NCBI GenBank assembly: GCA_913048595.1
Contig: CAJWVJ010000003.1
Span: 1 to 46,193, forward strand
DNA: 46,193 nucleotides
Direction of reading: 5' to 3'
From: an uncultured Alphaproteobacteria bacterium
GTDB lineage: Bacteria > Pseudomonadota > Alphaproteobacteria > Puniceispirillales > Puniceispirillaceae
The position numbers and the translations under genes are program-made. The notes under the pieces were generated by a model, which searched no databases, had not been told where the DNA came from, and saw only the letters and a program-made list of their open reading frames with translations. Shown in pieces: positions 7,602 through 16,256 of this stretch; position 1 is the stretch's first letter, and each line of letters begins with the position of its first letter.

Positions 7602-8794
7602 TCAGAAGCTGATTTCCAGATTGCCTGCCTCACCCACAGCATCACCGATCGAAACGCCGGCGCGAAGCTGCTTGTCGATAAAGCCCCTCATATCGGAGAC
7701 AGGCCGGATTTCGCTCTATTCCGTCAGATAGCGGTACTGGCGCACCTGCGTCCAGGGCTGCAGCAGCCCGAGCGACAGGATCACCAGAAACAGGTTGCTG
7801 ACCATGATCCAGGCCAAGACCATCCCGGAGACGTCCGAGCGGAACCTCACGCCCCCCTGAAGCCGCAGGGCGTTCACCATGATGTTGCGTGTCAAGGCCC
7901 TGTAGTACCCACCTGTAATCATGAAAATAAAAACAGCACCACCGGAAGAGCATAAAGAATCGTCTGAAGCCTGGGATCATCCAGAAGCACGCTCAGCCCC
8001 TCCTCTGTGAACCCCTGGCCAAACTGCGCGACCAGCGGCTCGGCAAGCGGTGCCATCACCAGCATGACAATGGGAACGAACAGGATCAGGAACAGCAGAA
8101 GGGCCTTGAAGCCACCACCATAATAAGATCCGAGCGAGGCGTCGCAATGGAACGCGGCTGTGCCGAAACTGTAGTTATGGGCCACATAGTCCCGCATGCT
8201 CTTCGAGGCGAGCGGTATAAGGAGGCCGAGTGTCAGGATGCCGAGGATGGGAAGAAGGAAGAAATACCAGAATGAACCGAGATAGCTTCCCTTGAAATCA
8301 AACCTCACATCACGCCAGGCGATGCTGCGCGCGTTGAAGCGCAGCGTCCTGTTGATGGCCCAGGGATAGATGAACACCAGAATCAGGCTGAGCCCTTCCT
8401 GAAGGAACGGCACGTCGAGGAACGGCAGCGCGTAATAGGCGATGAGGATCAGCGTGACGACCAGCCAGCCCTTGAAGATGTTGAACCCGGTGGCGAGATA
8501 GTCCAGCCCTTCATCAAAGATTCGCGTGTTGTTGTAGAAGAAGCGCCGCTTTCGAACCCGCGCCCAGGGAATCTAGATTCCGAGAGTCAGACAGGTCAGC
8601 AGGATATTCACAAGCTGCACCCCGAACAACTGCAGCCCGGTGCCGGAGAATTCCATTGGCGTGAACCTGTTGACCACGGATTTGCGCCCGCCTGCCCCCT
8701 TGCCACCGCCGTCAAACAGCGCAGGAGGCGGCCTCATGGTGGGCTGACCTGTTGCCGGAAGATTGGCAAACGGGTTTTGCGGTTGGCTCGACAT
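7602..8794 (-). pseudogene. DUF898 (YjgN-like) multi-pass membrane protein, interrupted
   Basis: The gene starts at the ATG at 8794 with a good GGGGGAG site and ends in TGA at 7604-7602. It has three lesions. TAG at 8575-8573 falls in LGI-stop-IPWARVR, where the family usually has Tyr. A frameshift occurs at 7922-7919, where TCA-TGA overlaps an ATG in the -1 frame. TAG at 7718-7716 follows QYRYLTE. Around the lesions the protein is continuous and shows repeated membrane segments and PWxxVR motifs of DUF898. The function of DUF898 is not established; it is often paired with M48 peptidases, as here. Protein translation signals and codon use remain normal, so any decay is recent. Confidence 0.7.
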
Positions 8795-8837
8795 TACAGC
8801 TCCCCCAGGGCATTGCGCGGAACATGGTGTACTCGAA

Positions 8838-8859
8838 GATACAGCCGGTTGTCTGTATC
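8838..8859. promoter_or_regulatory. inverted repeat, possible operator
   Basis: GATACAG (8838-8844) and CTGTATC (8853-8859) form a perfect 7-bp inverted repeat around 8 bases. It lies 44 bases upstream of the DUF898 start and in the divergent region before the small gene at 8997. A regulator-binding site is possible; nothing identifies the regulator. Apart from this, 8795-8996 shows only an AT-rich stretch near 8881-8925 that could hold promoters. Confidence 0.3.
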
Positions 8860-8996
8860 ACAGATGTTTCGCATGTATGTGATTAGTAATGTACGATTAA
8901 TTAACAATATTCGCCTTACCTTGTTCATGACGGCGGCGGCAGGACGTCCTCCACCTGCCGGCCCGTCAAAGGCAGATGTAACAAGGAGTCAGACCA

Positions 8997-9200
8997 ATGG
9001 GCGACATCGCTGTATCTTTCTTCAGTGAACCGCAAGCAAGCAGCCGGACACGCCGCGTTTCCTTCCCTCGCGCCGCGCGTCAGGACCTGCATGATGCAAT
9101 ATGTCGTGCCATGGAAGGTTCCAAGTTTTTCGCCTGCTACCTGAGCCCTGAAGGCGGTGTGGTTGCACTGGACCGCCAGGGGATCACAATCCGCGTCTGA
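8997..9200 (+). CDS. small protein of unknown function
   Basis: A 67-residue soluble protein starting with ATG behind AAGGAG (8983-8988) at 8-base spacing and followed closely by a good terminator, so it is a complete single-gene unit. I do not recognise it. The N-terminal half is basic and polar (RTRRVSFPRAARQDL); the C-terminal half predicts a helix and two strands (FFACYLSPEGGVVALD, GITIRV). No cysteine motif or membrane segment is apparent. Confidence 0.65.
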   Translation: MGDIAVSFFSEPQASSRTRRVSFPRAARQDLHDAICRAMEGSKFFACYLSPEGGVVALDRQGITIRV

Positions 9201-9236
9201 TCGCTCTGTCTCCCGGCAGTCAGTCGCAAACCTCTA

Positions 9237-9266
9237 CCCCCGGTCCCTTGTGGCCGGGGGTTTTTT
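9237..9266 (+). terminator. rho-independent terminator of the small gene
   Basis: CCCCCGG (9237-9243) pairs with CCGGGGG (9254-9260), followed by six T. It lies 37 bases after the stop codon of the 67-residue gene. Confidence 0.88.
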
Positions 9267-9292
9267 CCATGGGGGGTTCTGTGCGAGCCCCC

Positions 9293-9829
9293 TCAATCCC
9301 CAGGGCGCCGGAAACAATGAAGCAGGACGGCACGCTGCAACGGTGTCGAGATCACCTCGCGCTGGCCATCCGGGACAAAGCCAAGGGCGCGTATCAGTCT
9401 CTGCGAGCGCAGATTGTCATGATTGGCGCTTGCCACGATCCCGATGTGCGGCGCCGCCCGCAGCATTTCATCAATCATCGTGGCGACGGCACGGCGCATG
9501 ATCCGCTGTCCCCAGAACGGGCGCGCCAGCCAGAATCCGATCTCGCGGTGCTGTTTCTCCTCGGCCGGATTCGCCACCAGCCCGCCAATCACCCGCTTGT
9601 GCCGGCAAACCGCGAGGGCGAAACCCGATCCGGAATTGGTCATCGCGGTCGCGACATCGATGTGTTCGTCCCACCGAAGAAATTCGTCTGCATGGTCCTG
9701 GCGGTAGGGATAGGGCACCCGCGCCAGCCAGCGGGCCACCGCCCAGTCATTGAGCCCGGCGACAAGGTCGTCACGGTCGGAAGGACGGAATGGCCGCAGG
9801 CTGTATGTCTGGTCTATTTGTATGTGCAT
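9293..9829 (-). CDS. GNAT-family N-acetyltransferase (RimJ/RimL-like)
   Basis: A 178-residue protein from ATG 9829. It opens with SLRPFRPSDRDDLVAGLND, the usual first strand and helix of GNAT enzymes, followed by EIGFWLARPFWGQRIMRRAV, where W-G-x-R/G-x-M/A forms the acetyl-CoA loop, and ASANHDNLRSQRLIRALGF, the C-terminal motif. Length and motifs fit the RimJ/RimL subgroup that acetylates protein N-termini or small molecules. Its acceptor is unknown. It lies 84 bases downstream of the sugar-transport ATPase in the same direction without an obvious terminator, so it may be read from the same transcript. Confidence 0.85.
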   Translation of the reverse strand: MHIQIDQTYSLRPFRPSDRDDLVAGLNDWAVARWLARVPYPYRQDHADEFLRWDEHIDVATAMTNSGSGFALAVCRHKRVIGGLVANPAEEKQHREIGFWLARPFWGQRIMRRAVATMIDEMLRAAPHIGIVASANHDNLRSQRLIRALGFVPDGQREVISTPLQRAVLLHCFRRPGD

Positions 9830-9913
9830 CGGCGCAAGATGAAAGCGGTAACCTGAGATGGCAACCGGTGTGCCTACACATTCATGTGAAACCTTTGGGG
9901 AACTTCGGCGAAA

Positions 9914-10969
9914 TCAGGTCCTGTTGCCGTCCTGATCAAAGAAATGCAGCCGATCAGCCTGCAGGTCGATGCCGACCTTGCCACCTGTGCCCAGCTGCAT
10001 CTCTGGATCTACACGTACCGTCATCACGTCGTCGAACCCGCAATCGACATAGGCAAACTGTTCCGCGCCCAGATATTCACACACGACCAGCGTACCTGTG
10101 ATGGCCGCCTGCTCCGGATCGCAAAGCGACATATTCTCAGGCCGGACACCGAGCCAGGCCACACTGGACGGCAATGCAGTGGGTGTCGGGCCGTCGACAG
10201 CCGAGGATTGCAGGAGAAGCCTGCCGTCTTTCACTTCGCAGGGCATCATGTTCATTTTCGGGCTGCCAATGAACTCGGCCACGAATTTGTTTAGCGGCCT
10301 GTTATAGAGCTCTCTTGGGGTTCCTGCCTGCATGATCATACCTTCGTCAAGCACCACAATGCGATCAGCAAGGGTCATGGCTTCAATCTGGTCATGGGTA
10401 ACATAAATGGTAGTGATACCGAGTTCTTCGTGAAGCCGCGATATCTCCAGCCTCATATTCACGCGGAGCGAGGCGTCAAGGTTTGAAAGCGGTTCATCAA
10501 AAAGAAACCCTTTCGGCTCGCGGATGATGGCGCGCCCGATGGCGACACGCTGGCGCTGGCCGCCAGAAAGCTGTTTCGGCAGACGATCAAGAAGCTGTTC
10601 CAGACGCAGCGTCCGCGCAACCTCGGCCACACGCCTATCAATCTCGGCCGCGCCGACCCCCGCGGTCTTCAACGCAAAACCGATATTCGACGCAACATTC
10701 ATATGCGGATAAAGCGCATAGGACTGAAACACCATCGACAGGCCGCGTTCCGAAGGCAGCTTGCCAGTAATATCCTGACCGTCTATTCGGATTGATCCCG
10801 CGGTCGCGTCCTCAAGGCCAGCCAGAATGCGCAGCATGGTCGACTTGCCACAGCCCGAGGGGCCCACAAGGACAATGAATTCACCATCTGCAATATCGAA
10901 ATCAATGCCTTTGATTACCTGTGTGTCATCAAACCACTTCTCGATCCCCTGAAGCTGGATAGACGCCAT
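9914..10969 (-). CDS. carbohydrate ABC transporter ATPase (MalK/UgpC-like)
   Basis: A 351-residue ATPase. Walker A is GPSGCGKST (about 37-45), signature LSGGQRQR, Walker B FLFDEPLSNLD and the switch His in VTHD. Residues after about 240 form the TOBE regulatory domain (GVRPENM) typical of sugar importers of the MalK/UgpC group. ATG 10969 follows AGGAGACAGGGGG, which overlaps the TAG stop of the glycosidase gene. It energises the two permeases of this operon and is its last transport gene. Confidence 0.92.
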   Translation of the reverse strand: MASIQLQGIEKWFDDTQVIKGIDFDIADGEFIVLVGPSGCGKSTMLRILAGLEDATAGSIRIDGQDITGKLPSERGLSMVFQSYALYPHMNVASNIGFALKTAGVGAAEIDRRVAEVARTLRLEQLLDRLPKQLSGGQRQRVAIGRAIIREPKGFLFDEPLSNLDASLRVNMRLEISRLHEELGITTIYVTHDQIEAMTLADRIVVLDEGMIMQAGTPRELYNRPLNKFVAEFIGSPKMNMMPCEVKDGRLLLQSSAVDGPTPTALPSSVAWLGVRPENMSLCDPEQAAITGTLVVCEYLGAEQFAYVDCGFDDVMTVRVDPEMQLGTGGKVGIDLQADRLHFFDQDGNRT

Positions 10970-10980
10970 CCCCCTGTCTC

Positions 10981-12270
10981 CTAGCTGGCATTTTGCAGAT
11001 GTGCCGCCACGCCGTCCCGGCTCTGGTCGAGATAGATCGCTGCAGTCCAGGAGAAATCCATGCCGCCAAGCCCCGTGCCGTCCATCGGGTCAAAATATTC
11101 CGCCATTCCGTTCATCTCTACCAGTTGCCGCGTATCAGACTGAATCCGGTTGGCAAGCTCGTCTTCGCCTGCATCGGCAAGCCCGATGGTGATCATATGG
11201 TTCATGATCGCCCAGACCGGTCCGCGCCAGTACCGGCGGGACTCGAAATCCGAATGTTCCGGGTCCCAGCTTGGCATGCCGTATCGACAGGCATTGAGGA
11301 TGCGGCGGCAATGCGCCGCCATGCTGGCCCGTTGTTCATCAGACCCGACATCGCCGTAAAAACAGAGCATCGAGGCGTTGGTGATGGCATCGCTGAACCT
11401 GCCGCTGCGAATGTCGCGGGCGCAATAGCCACCGATATCGTCTTTCCAGAGCCAGTTGCATCCATCCTCGACCCGTTGGATCCATTCCTGGATTTCATCG
11501 TAGGCGTCGGTCAGTTCGAGGCGTCTGGCAAGCTCAAGGAGGTCGCGGTTGGCCCGTAGAAAGATGAACTGAACCCCCGGGTCAGCCATGAGAAACGGTC
11601 CGTTCGAATGGATGTCATGGTGGTTCCAGCCAACCTGTCGGCCATATTGAATGATGGTGATAAACCGATCATATTGATCCTGCGTTGGCCGTTGATTGCT
11701 GTCCACATGGGCTGTGTCCCGGCGTTTATAGCGCATCAGGTCGGCAGGCACCTCGATGCTTTCCATGCCAATGTCCCAGTCGGGACAGTTGTCGCGGCCC
11801 GACTCCCAAGGATGAATGATCCCGATCACGCCCGTGCCACGCGGGTCTCGTGCCGACGCGTACCACCGGTGATACGCCATCAGGCGAGGAAATACCTCAC
11901 GCGCCTTGCGCAAATCATAGCCGCTTCCGATCTCGACAAGCTTCAGGATCACGCTTGCCAGCACCGGTGGCTGGGAATGACCACTTGATGGCGGTTCGGT
12001 ATTGGTCTGCCAGATCATCGGCCCCGGGAAATAGTCGGGGTCATTCTGGCGGAACACAATATGGGGGATCATGCCGTCCTCCCACTGAGCGTCTAGAAGC
12101 GCCGTGATTTCCAGCCAGGCGCGCCATTTGTTGAAATGCCAGATGCCAAGGGCGGTGAAACCGGAGTCCCAGTTCCACTGATAGGGATACAGGCGGCTTG
12201 TTGGGACCGTATATCCCCCGCGATCATTCATCTTGAGAACCTTGATGGCCTCTTCGATGCGGCTTTCCAT
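10981..12270 (-). CDS. GH63 glycosidase, probable mannosylglycerate/glucosylglycerate hydrolase
   Basis: A 429-residue cytoplasmic protein without a signal peptide. It has the (alpha/alpha)6-barrel motifs of GH63 short enzymes: WNWDSGF (32-38), ESGRDNCPDWD (156-166, containing the expected general-acid Asp region), YWRGPVWAIMNHM and AEYFDP. Length and motif order match bacterial mannosylglycerate and glucosylglycerate hydrolases better than trehalases, from memory of those families. It would cleave an imported glycosyl-glycerate to sugar plus glycerate. It lies between permease and ATPase genes of one operon (ATG 12270 behind AAAGGATAAGTC), so its substrate is likely what the transporter carries. 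TAG stop at 10981. Exact substrate is inferred. Confidence 0.75.
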   Translation of the reverse strand: MESRIEEAIKVLKMNDRGGYTVPTSRLYPYQWNWDSGFTALGIWHFNKWRAWLEITALLDAQWEDGMIPHIVFRQNDPDYFPGPMIWQTNTEPPSSGHSQPPVLASVILKLVEIGSGYDLRKAREVFPRLMAYHRWYASARDPRGTGVIGIIHPWESGRDNCPDWDIGMESIEVPADLMRYKRRDTAHVDSNQRPTQDQYDRFITIIQYGRQVGWNHHDIHSNGPFLMADPGVQFIFLRANRDLLELARRLELTDAYDEIQEWIQRVEDGCNWLWKDDIGGYCARDIRSGRFSDAITNASMLCFYGDVGSDEQRASMAAHCRRILNACRYGMPSWDPEHSDFESRRYWRGPVWAIMNHMITIGLADAGEDELANRIQSDTRQLVEMNGMAEYFDPMDGTGLGGMDFSWTAAIYLDQSRDGVAAHLQNAS

Positions 12271-12273
12271 GAC

Positions 12274-13506
12274 TTATCCTTTCACACTACCTGCCGTCAG
12301 GCCGGACACAAGAAACCTTTCAAACCAGAGAAACAACGTGAGCACGGGAAGTGTCGCGATCACGGATGCTGCCATCAGATGCTGTCGGGGCACTTCCGAG
12401 GAGTCCAGTGAGACAATGCCTCTGGACAATGTGAAGAGCTTTACGTCATCCAAAAACATGAAGGCAAACAGGAATTCGTTCCAGGCGATCATAAATACAT
12501 ACAGCGCGACCGTAGCTATGGCAGGGGTGGATAACGGCATCGCAATTCTTGTGATGATCTGAATTCTGGAAAGGCCATCCATCAAGCCGGCGTCATCCAG
12601 TTCCGACGGAAGCCCGGCGAAATATCCGCGCAGCATGTAAAGAGCCACCGGAATCGTTGTCGCCGGATAGACAATGCACAGCCCCAGAAGCGAATTTCGA
12701 AGACCAAGCTGACTAAACACGGCATAGAGCGGAATAACCAGAATGATCGCCGGTATGAGATAGATCAGAAGAACCGAACCCGACAACCATTGACGGCCCG
12801 GAAAGCGCAGTTTGGCGACAGCATAGGCGCCCGGTATCGAGAACAGAAGCGTTATCAGAACGGTGATAACCGATACCAGCGCCGAATTCATCAGCAATGT
12901 CAGAAAGTCATATTCGGTGAAAAGTTCGATATAGGAACGGAACAGTACGGACGCACCGCCAGATGCATCTACGGAAAAATCCAGCGGGTTGAGAAGCAGA
13001 CTCTGCTGGCTCTTCAGGCTTGTCATCACCATCACATAAAAGGGAATGGCGACAATCAGGACAAACATCATCAGCCCCAGCCCCCAGATCAGCCGCAGAT
13101 AGGCCTTCTCGGCGGTGTAGCGGATCAGGCGCTCAGGCGGCATGTCGGCAATGGTCCGGATTACACTGATCCATATGACAACGGCGGCTATCACCAGAAC
13201 AAGTCCGCTTTGCCAGGCGGCAACCAGCCCTTGCGGATCGAAAGGATCACCGAACGCGACACCGCACATAAGCATGATGGTCAGTGTGATACCGGCGATA
13301 TGATGGAGCCTGCTGCCGCGTGGGCGGCGCATGACGGCGGCGACGACGCCGATGGCAGCGCCGGCCGCAACGGACGGGCCGACCTGCAGGGTCAGGCTGG
13401 CGCCTGTCGTCAGGATGAGCCCCATTGAAAGCACAAGATGCCAGATACCACCCCAGAGGGCGCCGGACAGCAGTGCGACGAAAATGCCGTGCATCCAGAT
13501 CCTCAT
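12274..13506 (-). CDS. carbohydrate ABC permease with extra N-terminal membrane domain
   Basis: A 410-residue membrane protein. Residues about 140-410 form a MalG-type permease: a membrane segment followed by MTSLKSQQS, and the EAA loop ELDDAGLMDGLSRIQIITRIAMP. The first ~130 residues are additional, with about four hydrophobic segments not found in ordinary MalG-type subunits. The gene starts at ATG 13506, sharing one base with the stop of the upstream permease gene, so translation is coupled. It pairs with the permease encoded upstream. The role of the extension is unknown. Confidence 0.88.
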   Translation of the reverse strand: MRIWMHGIFVALLSGALWGGIWHLVLSMGLILTTGASLTLQVGPSVAAGAAIGVVAAVMRRPRGSRLHHIAGITLTIMLMCGVAFGDPFDPQGLVAAWQSGLVLVIAAVVIWISVIRTIADMPPERLIRYTAEKAYLRLIWGLGLMMFVLIVAIPFYVMVMTSLKSQQSLLLNPLDFSVDASGGASVLFRSYIELFTEYDFLTLLMNSALVSVITVLITLLFSIPGAYAVAKLRFPGRQWLSGSVLLIYLIPAIILVIPLYAVFSQLGLRNSLLGLCIVYPATTIPVALYMLRGYFAGLPSELDDAGLMDGLSRIQIITRIAMPLSTPAIATVALYVFMIAWNEFLFAFMFLDDVKLFTLSRGIVSLDSSEVPRQHLMAASVIATLPVLTLFLWFERFLVSGLTAGSVKG

Positions 13507-14873
13507 CAGCCGGCATCCTTTGGCGAGAACCTGATGAATATCACCGAAAAGACCAGCAGAAGCGCGAAGATCACGACCGCGACCGCGGCGCCAGCCCCCA
13601 GATTGGAAATGGCGAATGCCTGTTCGTAAACATTGACTGTCAGGGTCCTGGTGCCGGCATTGCCGCCTGTCAAAAGGAAGATGTCGTCGAATTTATTGAA
13701 GGTCCAGATGAACCTCAGAAGGAACAGAACCGCCAGAATGCCCGCGATATGCGGTAACGACAGGAACCGGAACTGCTGCATTGGCGTCGCGCCGTCAATT
13801 TCCGCCGCCTCGTAGATGTCAGAGGGGACAGATTGCATTCTGGCAAGGATGAACAGGAAGGACAGCGGGAAATACCGCCAGACCTCGAACAGAATGACCA
13901 TTGTCAGGGCCAGTGGCAGACCAAAGCTAAGACCGAACAAGCTGATCTCCACCGTTCGCTTGCCAAAAAAGTTGATCGGCCCTTCGGCGGCGCCCATCTG
14001 CTGCAGCATGGCGTTGACCGCGCCGGAGAACGGGTCGAACAGAACCACCCAGGAAAAGGCCACGGCGATAACCGGTGCGACGTAGGGAAAGAGCAACAAG
14101 CCGCGGATGACCGACCGTCCGGGAAACGCCTTCTGCATGATTTGCGCGGCGAACAGTCCAAGTATCAGCGCCCCGGTAGTGCCGAAGACAGTGTAGTAGA
14201 CAGAGGTCTTCAGCACGTCCCAGAACTCGCTGGCCGAAAACACCTTCTTGAAGTTCACAAGTGAGAAATCGGTGGAAGTCATCACATTGTACGCGGTGAA
14301 CTGCACATCCGGTCTACTGGACCTCAGCAGCGCCTTGCCATCGGACACGGCCTGTTTCCCCTCGACACCAATGCGGATCCGCCCACGTCCCTTCCTCTCG
14401 ATATCGCCAAGGTCACAGCGCAGCACGCTGTTTTGCTGCGCCGGCGCAAGACTGCATCCATCAGGCAGGTCCGTAACAGCGATGTCACCCGGGATCACAT
14501 CGGAAAAGGCGACGGCCCGCAGCGGATATTTCTGAGAGGAGTTGCGGTAGCGGTATTCGATTCGCGCCTGTTGTCCGGGGCTGTCCAGATCGCCGCGCAG
14601 ATTCTCTTTCAACACCAGTGTTGGCGCCCGCAGGTCCGACAGCGTTACGGGCTTGAAGGATATCCAGAAATTCGCCACCAGCGGCAGCAGCACGACAGCC
14701 AGCACCAGCGTGAATGTCGGCATGAGAAGCGCATAGGCGAGGCGCTTTTCCCGACGCGCCAGCGCGCCTTCGGCGTTGCGCTTACGCTCATGGATGCGTT
14801 TGGGCGACATGGACAGCAGGAAAACCGGATCTGTTGTGCGTGGGAGGGCAGCCATGCGGGATGGCTGCCCCAT
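13506..14873 (-). CDS. carbohydrate ABC permease with large periplasmic insertion (MalF-type)
   Basis: A 455-residue permease. The first membrane segment (about 46-68) is followed by a soluble insertion of ~130 residues before the remaining membrane segments. The insertion contains AFSDVIPGDIAVTDLPDGC and later CDLGDIERKGRGRIRIGV, a pattern like DUF11/Ig-type beta domains (D-x-L-P-x-G ... C-x-L-G-x-I). MalF also has an Ig-like periplasmic loop here that contacts the binding protein. The EAA loop is DIYEAAEIDGATPMQQFRFL. The start may be ATG 14873 or a later ATG (14852 or 14810); the ribosome site is weak for all. Confidence 0.88.
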   Translation of the reverse strand: MGQPSRMAALPRTTDPVFLLSMSPKRIHERKRNAEGALARREKRLAYALLMPTFTLVLAVVLLPLVANFWISFKPVTLSDLRAPTLVLKENLRGDLDSPGQQARIEYRYRNSSQKYPLRAVAFSDVIPGDIAVTDLPDGCSLAPAQQNSVLRCDLGDIERKGRGRIRIGVEGKQAVSDGKALLRSSRPDVQFTAYNVMTSTDFSLVNFKKVFSASEFWDVLKTSVYYTVFGTTGALILGLFAAQIMQKAFPGRSVIRGLLLFPYVAPVIAVAFSWVVLFDPFSGAVNAMLQQMGAAEGPINFFGKRTVEISLFGLSFGLPLALTMVILFEVWRYFPLSFLFILARMQSVPSDIYEAAEIDGATPMQQFRFLSLPHIAGILAVLFLLRFIWTFNKFDDIFLLTGGNAGTRTLTVNVYEQAFAISNLGAGAAVAVVIFALLLVFSVIFIRFSPKDAG

Positions 14874-14882
14874 TGGTTTGTC

Positions 14883-16226
14883 TTATTCTACGGCGCCAAG
14901 GCCTTCGTTCATCTTCGCGACAGCCTCGGAAGCGCTGATCTCGTCATCAATGTACTGACGGACAACACGGTTGATAAGCTGCGAATTGATCATCTTGGAT
15001 GCAAGCGAGAGCTGCCCCTCGGCGACCCCCCAGCGGTCCGCGGTCTCGAGACCACTAACGATGCGGCGGATGGTCTTCGCGTCATAGAAGTCGGACAGCG
15101 GCGCCTTGCGGTCAACACCGACAGGAAGCTTCGACCATGCGTTCACATAGCGGGCGGTGTCTGTGACTTCGCCGCGACGGACCGGGAACTTGCCCTCCGG
15201 CGCAATCGACAGGGTAGCTGTGTAGCCATCCTTCATCGAATAGGTCACGAACTCCGAAGCCACATCCGTGTTGGCGTCGCTGGTGACGCCGAAATACCGG
15301 ATGTCGGCCCAGGCGGCGCCACCTGCGTTGGACGGTCCGCCAAAGGTGGTGACAATGCCGGTTTTCGAGGCCAGCTCGGGCGACGTCGGGTCGTCATTGA
15401 TGGTCGGCGGCGCGGAGTCACGAAGACCGGCCAGCTCGTCCAGAATGAAGGGTGACCAGATGATCATGGCAGCCTTGCCGGCGAAATACATCTCGCGCGA
15501 CTGCTGCCAGTAGAGTTCGCCCTCCGGAGACGCTTTGGAGATCTTCTTGTAGAAATCCAGAACCTCGGTTGTGGCTCCCTCGTCAAGCGGCGCGAAACCG
15601 TCGGCATTCACCGGAGATACGCCATTGGCAAGAAAGACGTGCTCGAGGACCTGGCTCATGAAGTTCTCGTCCACCTTGTTTGGCGCAACGAAGCCATACA
15701 TTGAAGGCGGGTTGTGAAGAGCGTCGACTGCGGCCTCGATGCTGGCATAGCTTGTCGGTGCGTCCAGACCGGCTGCCTCAAACAAATCCTTGCGATACAC
15801 AACCATCTGCGTCCAGCCGTCGACCGGAACGGCAGCGGTCATGCCGTCAAATTGCGCCATGGTGATGGCACCAGGCGCAAAGGTGTTTGTCTGCAGGTCG
15901 TCAACGATATCGTCATTGGCCTCGACATCGAGAATGCCGGCCTCGGCCCAGGGCAGCACGTATTGCAGCGTGTGATAGATCACGTCAGGAAGATCGCCAG
16001 CGGCAAATGCGGCGGTCGCCCGTGTGCCGAGGTCCTTTTCCTCTACCGGAATCACTTCGACGGTATGACCGGTCTTCTTGTTGAAATCATCGGCCATGGC
16101 CTGTTGCTTGGCAAGCCGTTCTGGCTGGTTCTCGGTCGTCCAGAACCGGATCGTGTCAGCGCTGGCGACACCTGCCACCATGGTGGCAATCACTGCCGAC
16201 GCTGCTGTGTAGAAGATTGGTCTCAT
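14883..16226 (-). CDS. carbohydrate ABC transporter solute-binding protein
   Basis: A 447-residue exported protein: the signal peptide ends near ASA (22-23), and the mature part begins DTIRFWTTENQPER, typical of family 1 solute-binding proteins for oligosaccharides and glycosides. The start is very well marked by AGGAGGGG seven bases before ATG 16226. Aromatic residues typical of sugar pockets are frequent (WTQM, WAEAG, YWQQ). It is the first transport gene after lacI, 30 bases downstream. The ligand is unknown; the downstream glycosidase suggests a glycosyl-glycerate or similar small glycoside. Confidence 0.9.
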   Translation of the reverse strand: MRPIFYTAASAVIATMVAGVASADTIRFWTTENQPERLAKQQAMADDFNKKTGHTVEVIPVEEKDLGTRATAAFAAGDLPDVIYHTLQYVLPWAEAGILDVEANDDIVDDLQTNTFAPGAITMAQFDGMTAAVPVDGWTQMVVYRKDLFEAAGLDAPTSYASIEAAVDALHNPPSMYGFVAPNKVDENFMSQVLEHVFLANGVSPVNADGFAPLDEGATTEVLDFYKKISKASPEGELYWQQSREMYFAGKAAMIIWSPFILDELAGLRDSAPPTINDDPTSPELASKTGIVTTFGGPSNAGGAAWADIRYFGVTSDANTDVASEFVTYSMKDGYTATLSIAPEGKFPVRRGEVTDTARYVNAWSKLPVGVDRKAPLSDFYDAKTIRRIVSGLETADRWGVAEGQLSLASKMINSQLINRVVRQYIDDEISASEAVAKMNEGLGAVE

Positions 16227-16256
16227 AATAGTCCCCTCCTGATTTCCTCTTTATGT

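Noticed and set aside
7905-7935. Programmed -1 frameshift in the DUF898 gene
   Set aside because: The T-rich site GTTTTTA does not give a clean canonical slippery heptamer in the reading frame, no strong stimulatory structure was evident, and the same gene has two nonsense codons, so an indel is likelier.
6565-8794. A genetic code in which TAG is read as an amino acid
   Set aside because: TAG is the genuine stop of several clear genes here: copC-cusF, the small copper-operon gene, the GH63 gene (where it overlaps the next ribosome site), secD and surE. Reassignment is therefore unlikely; lesions, error or local readthrough are better explanations.
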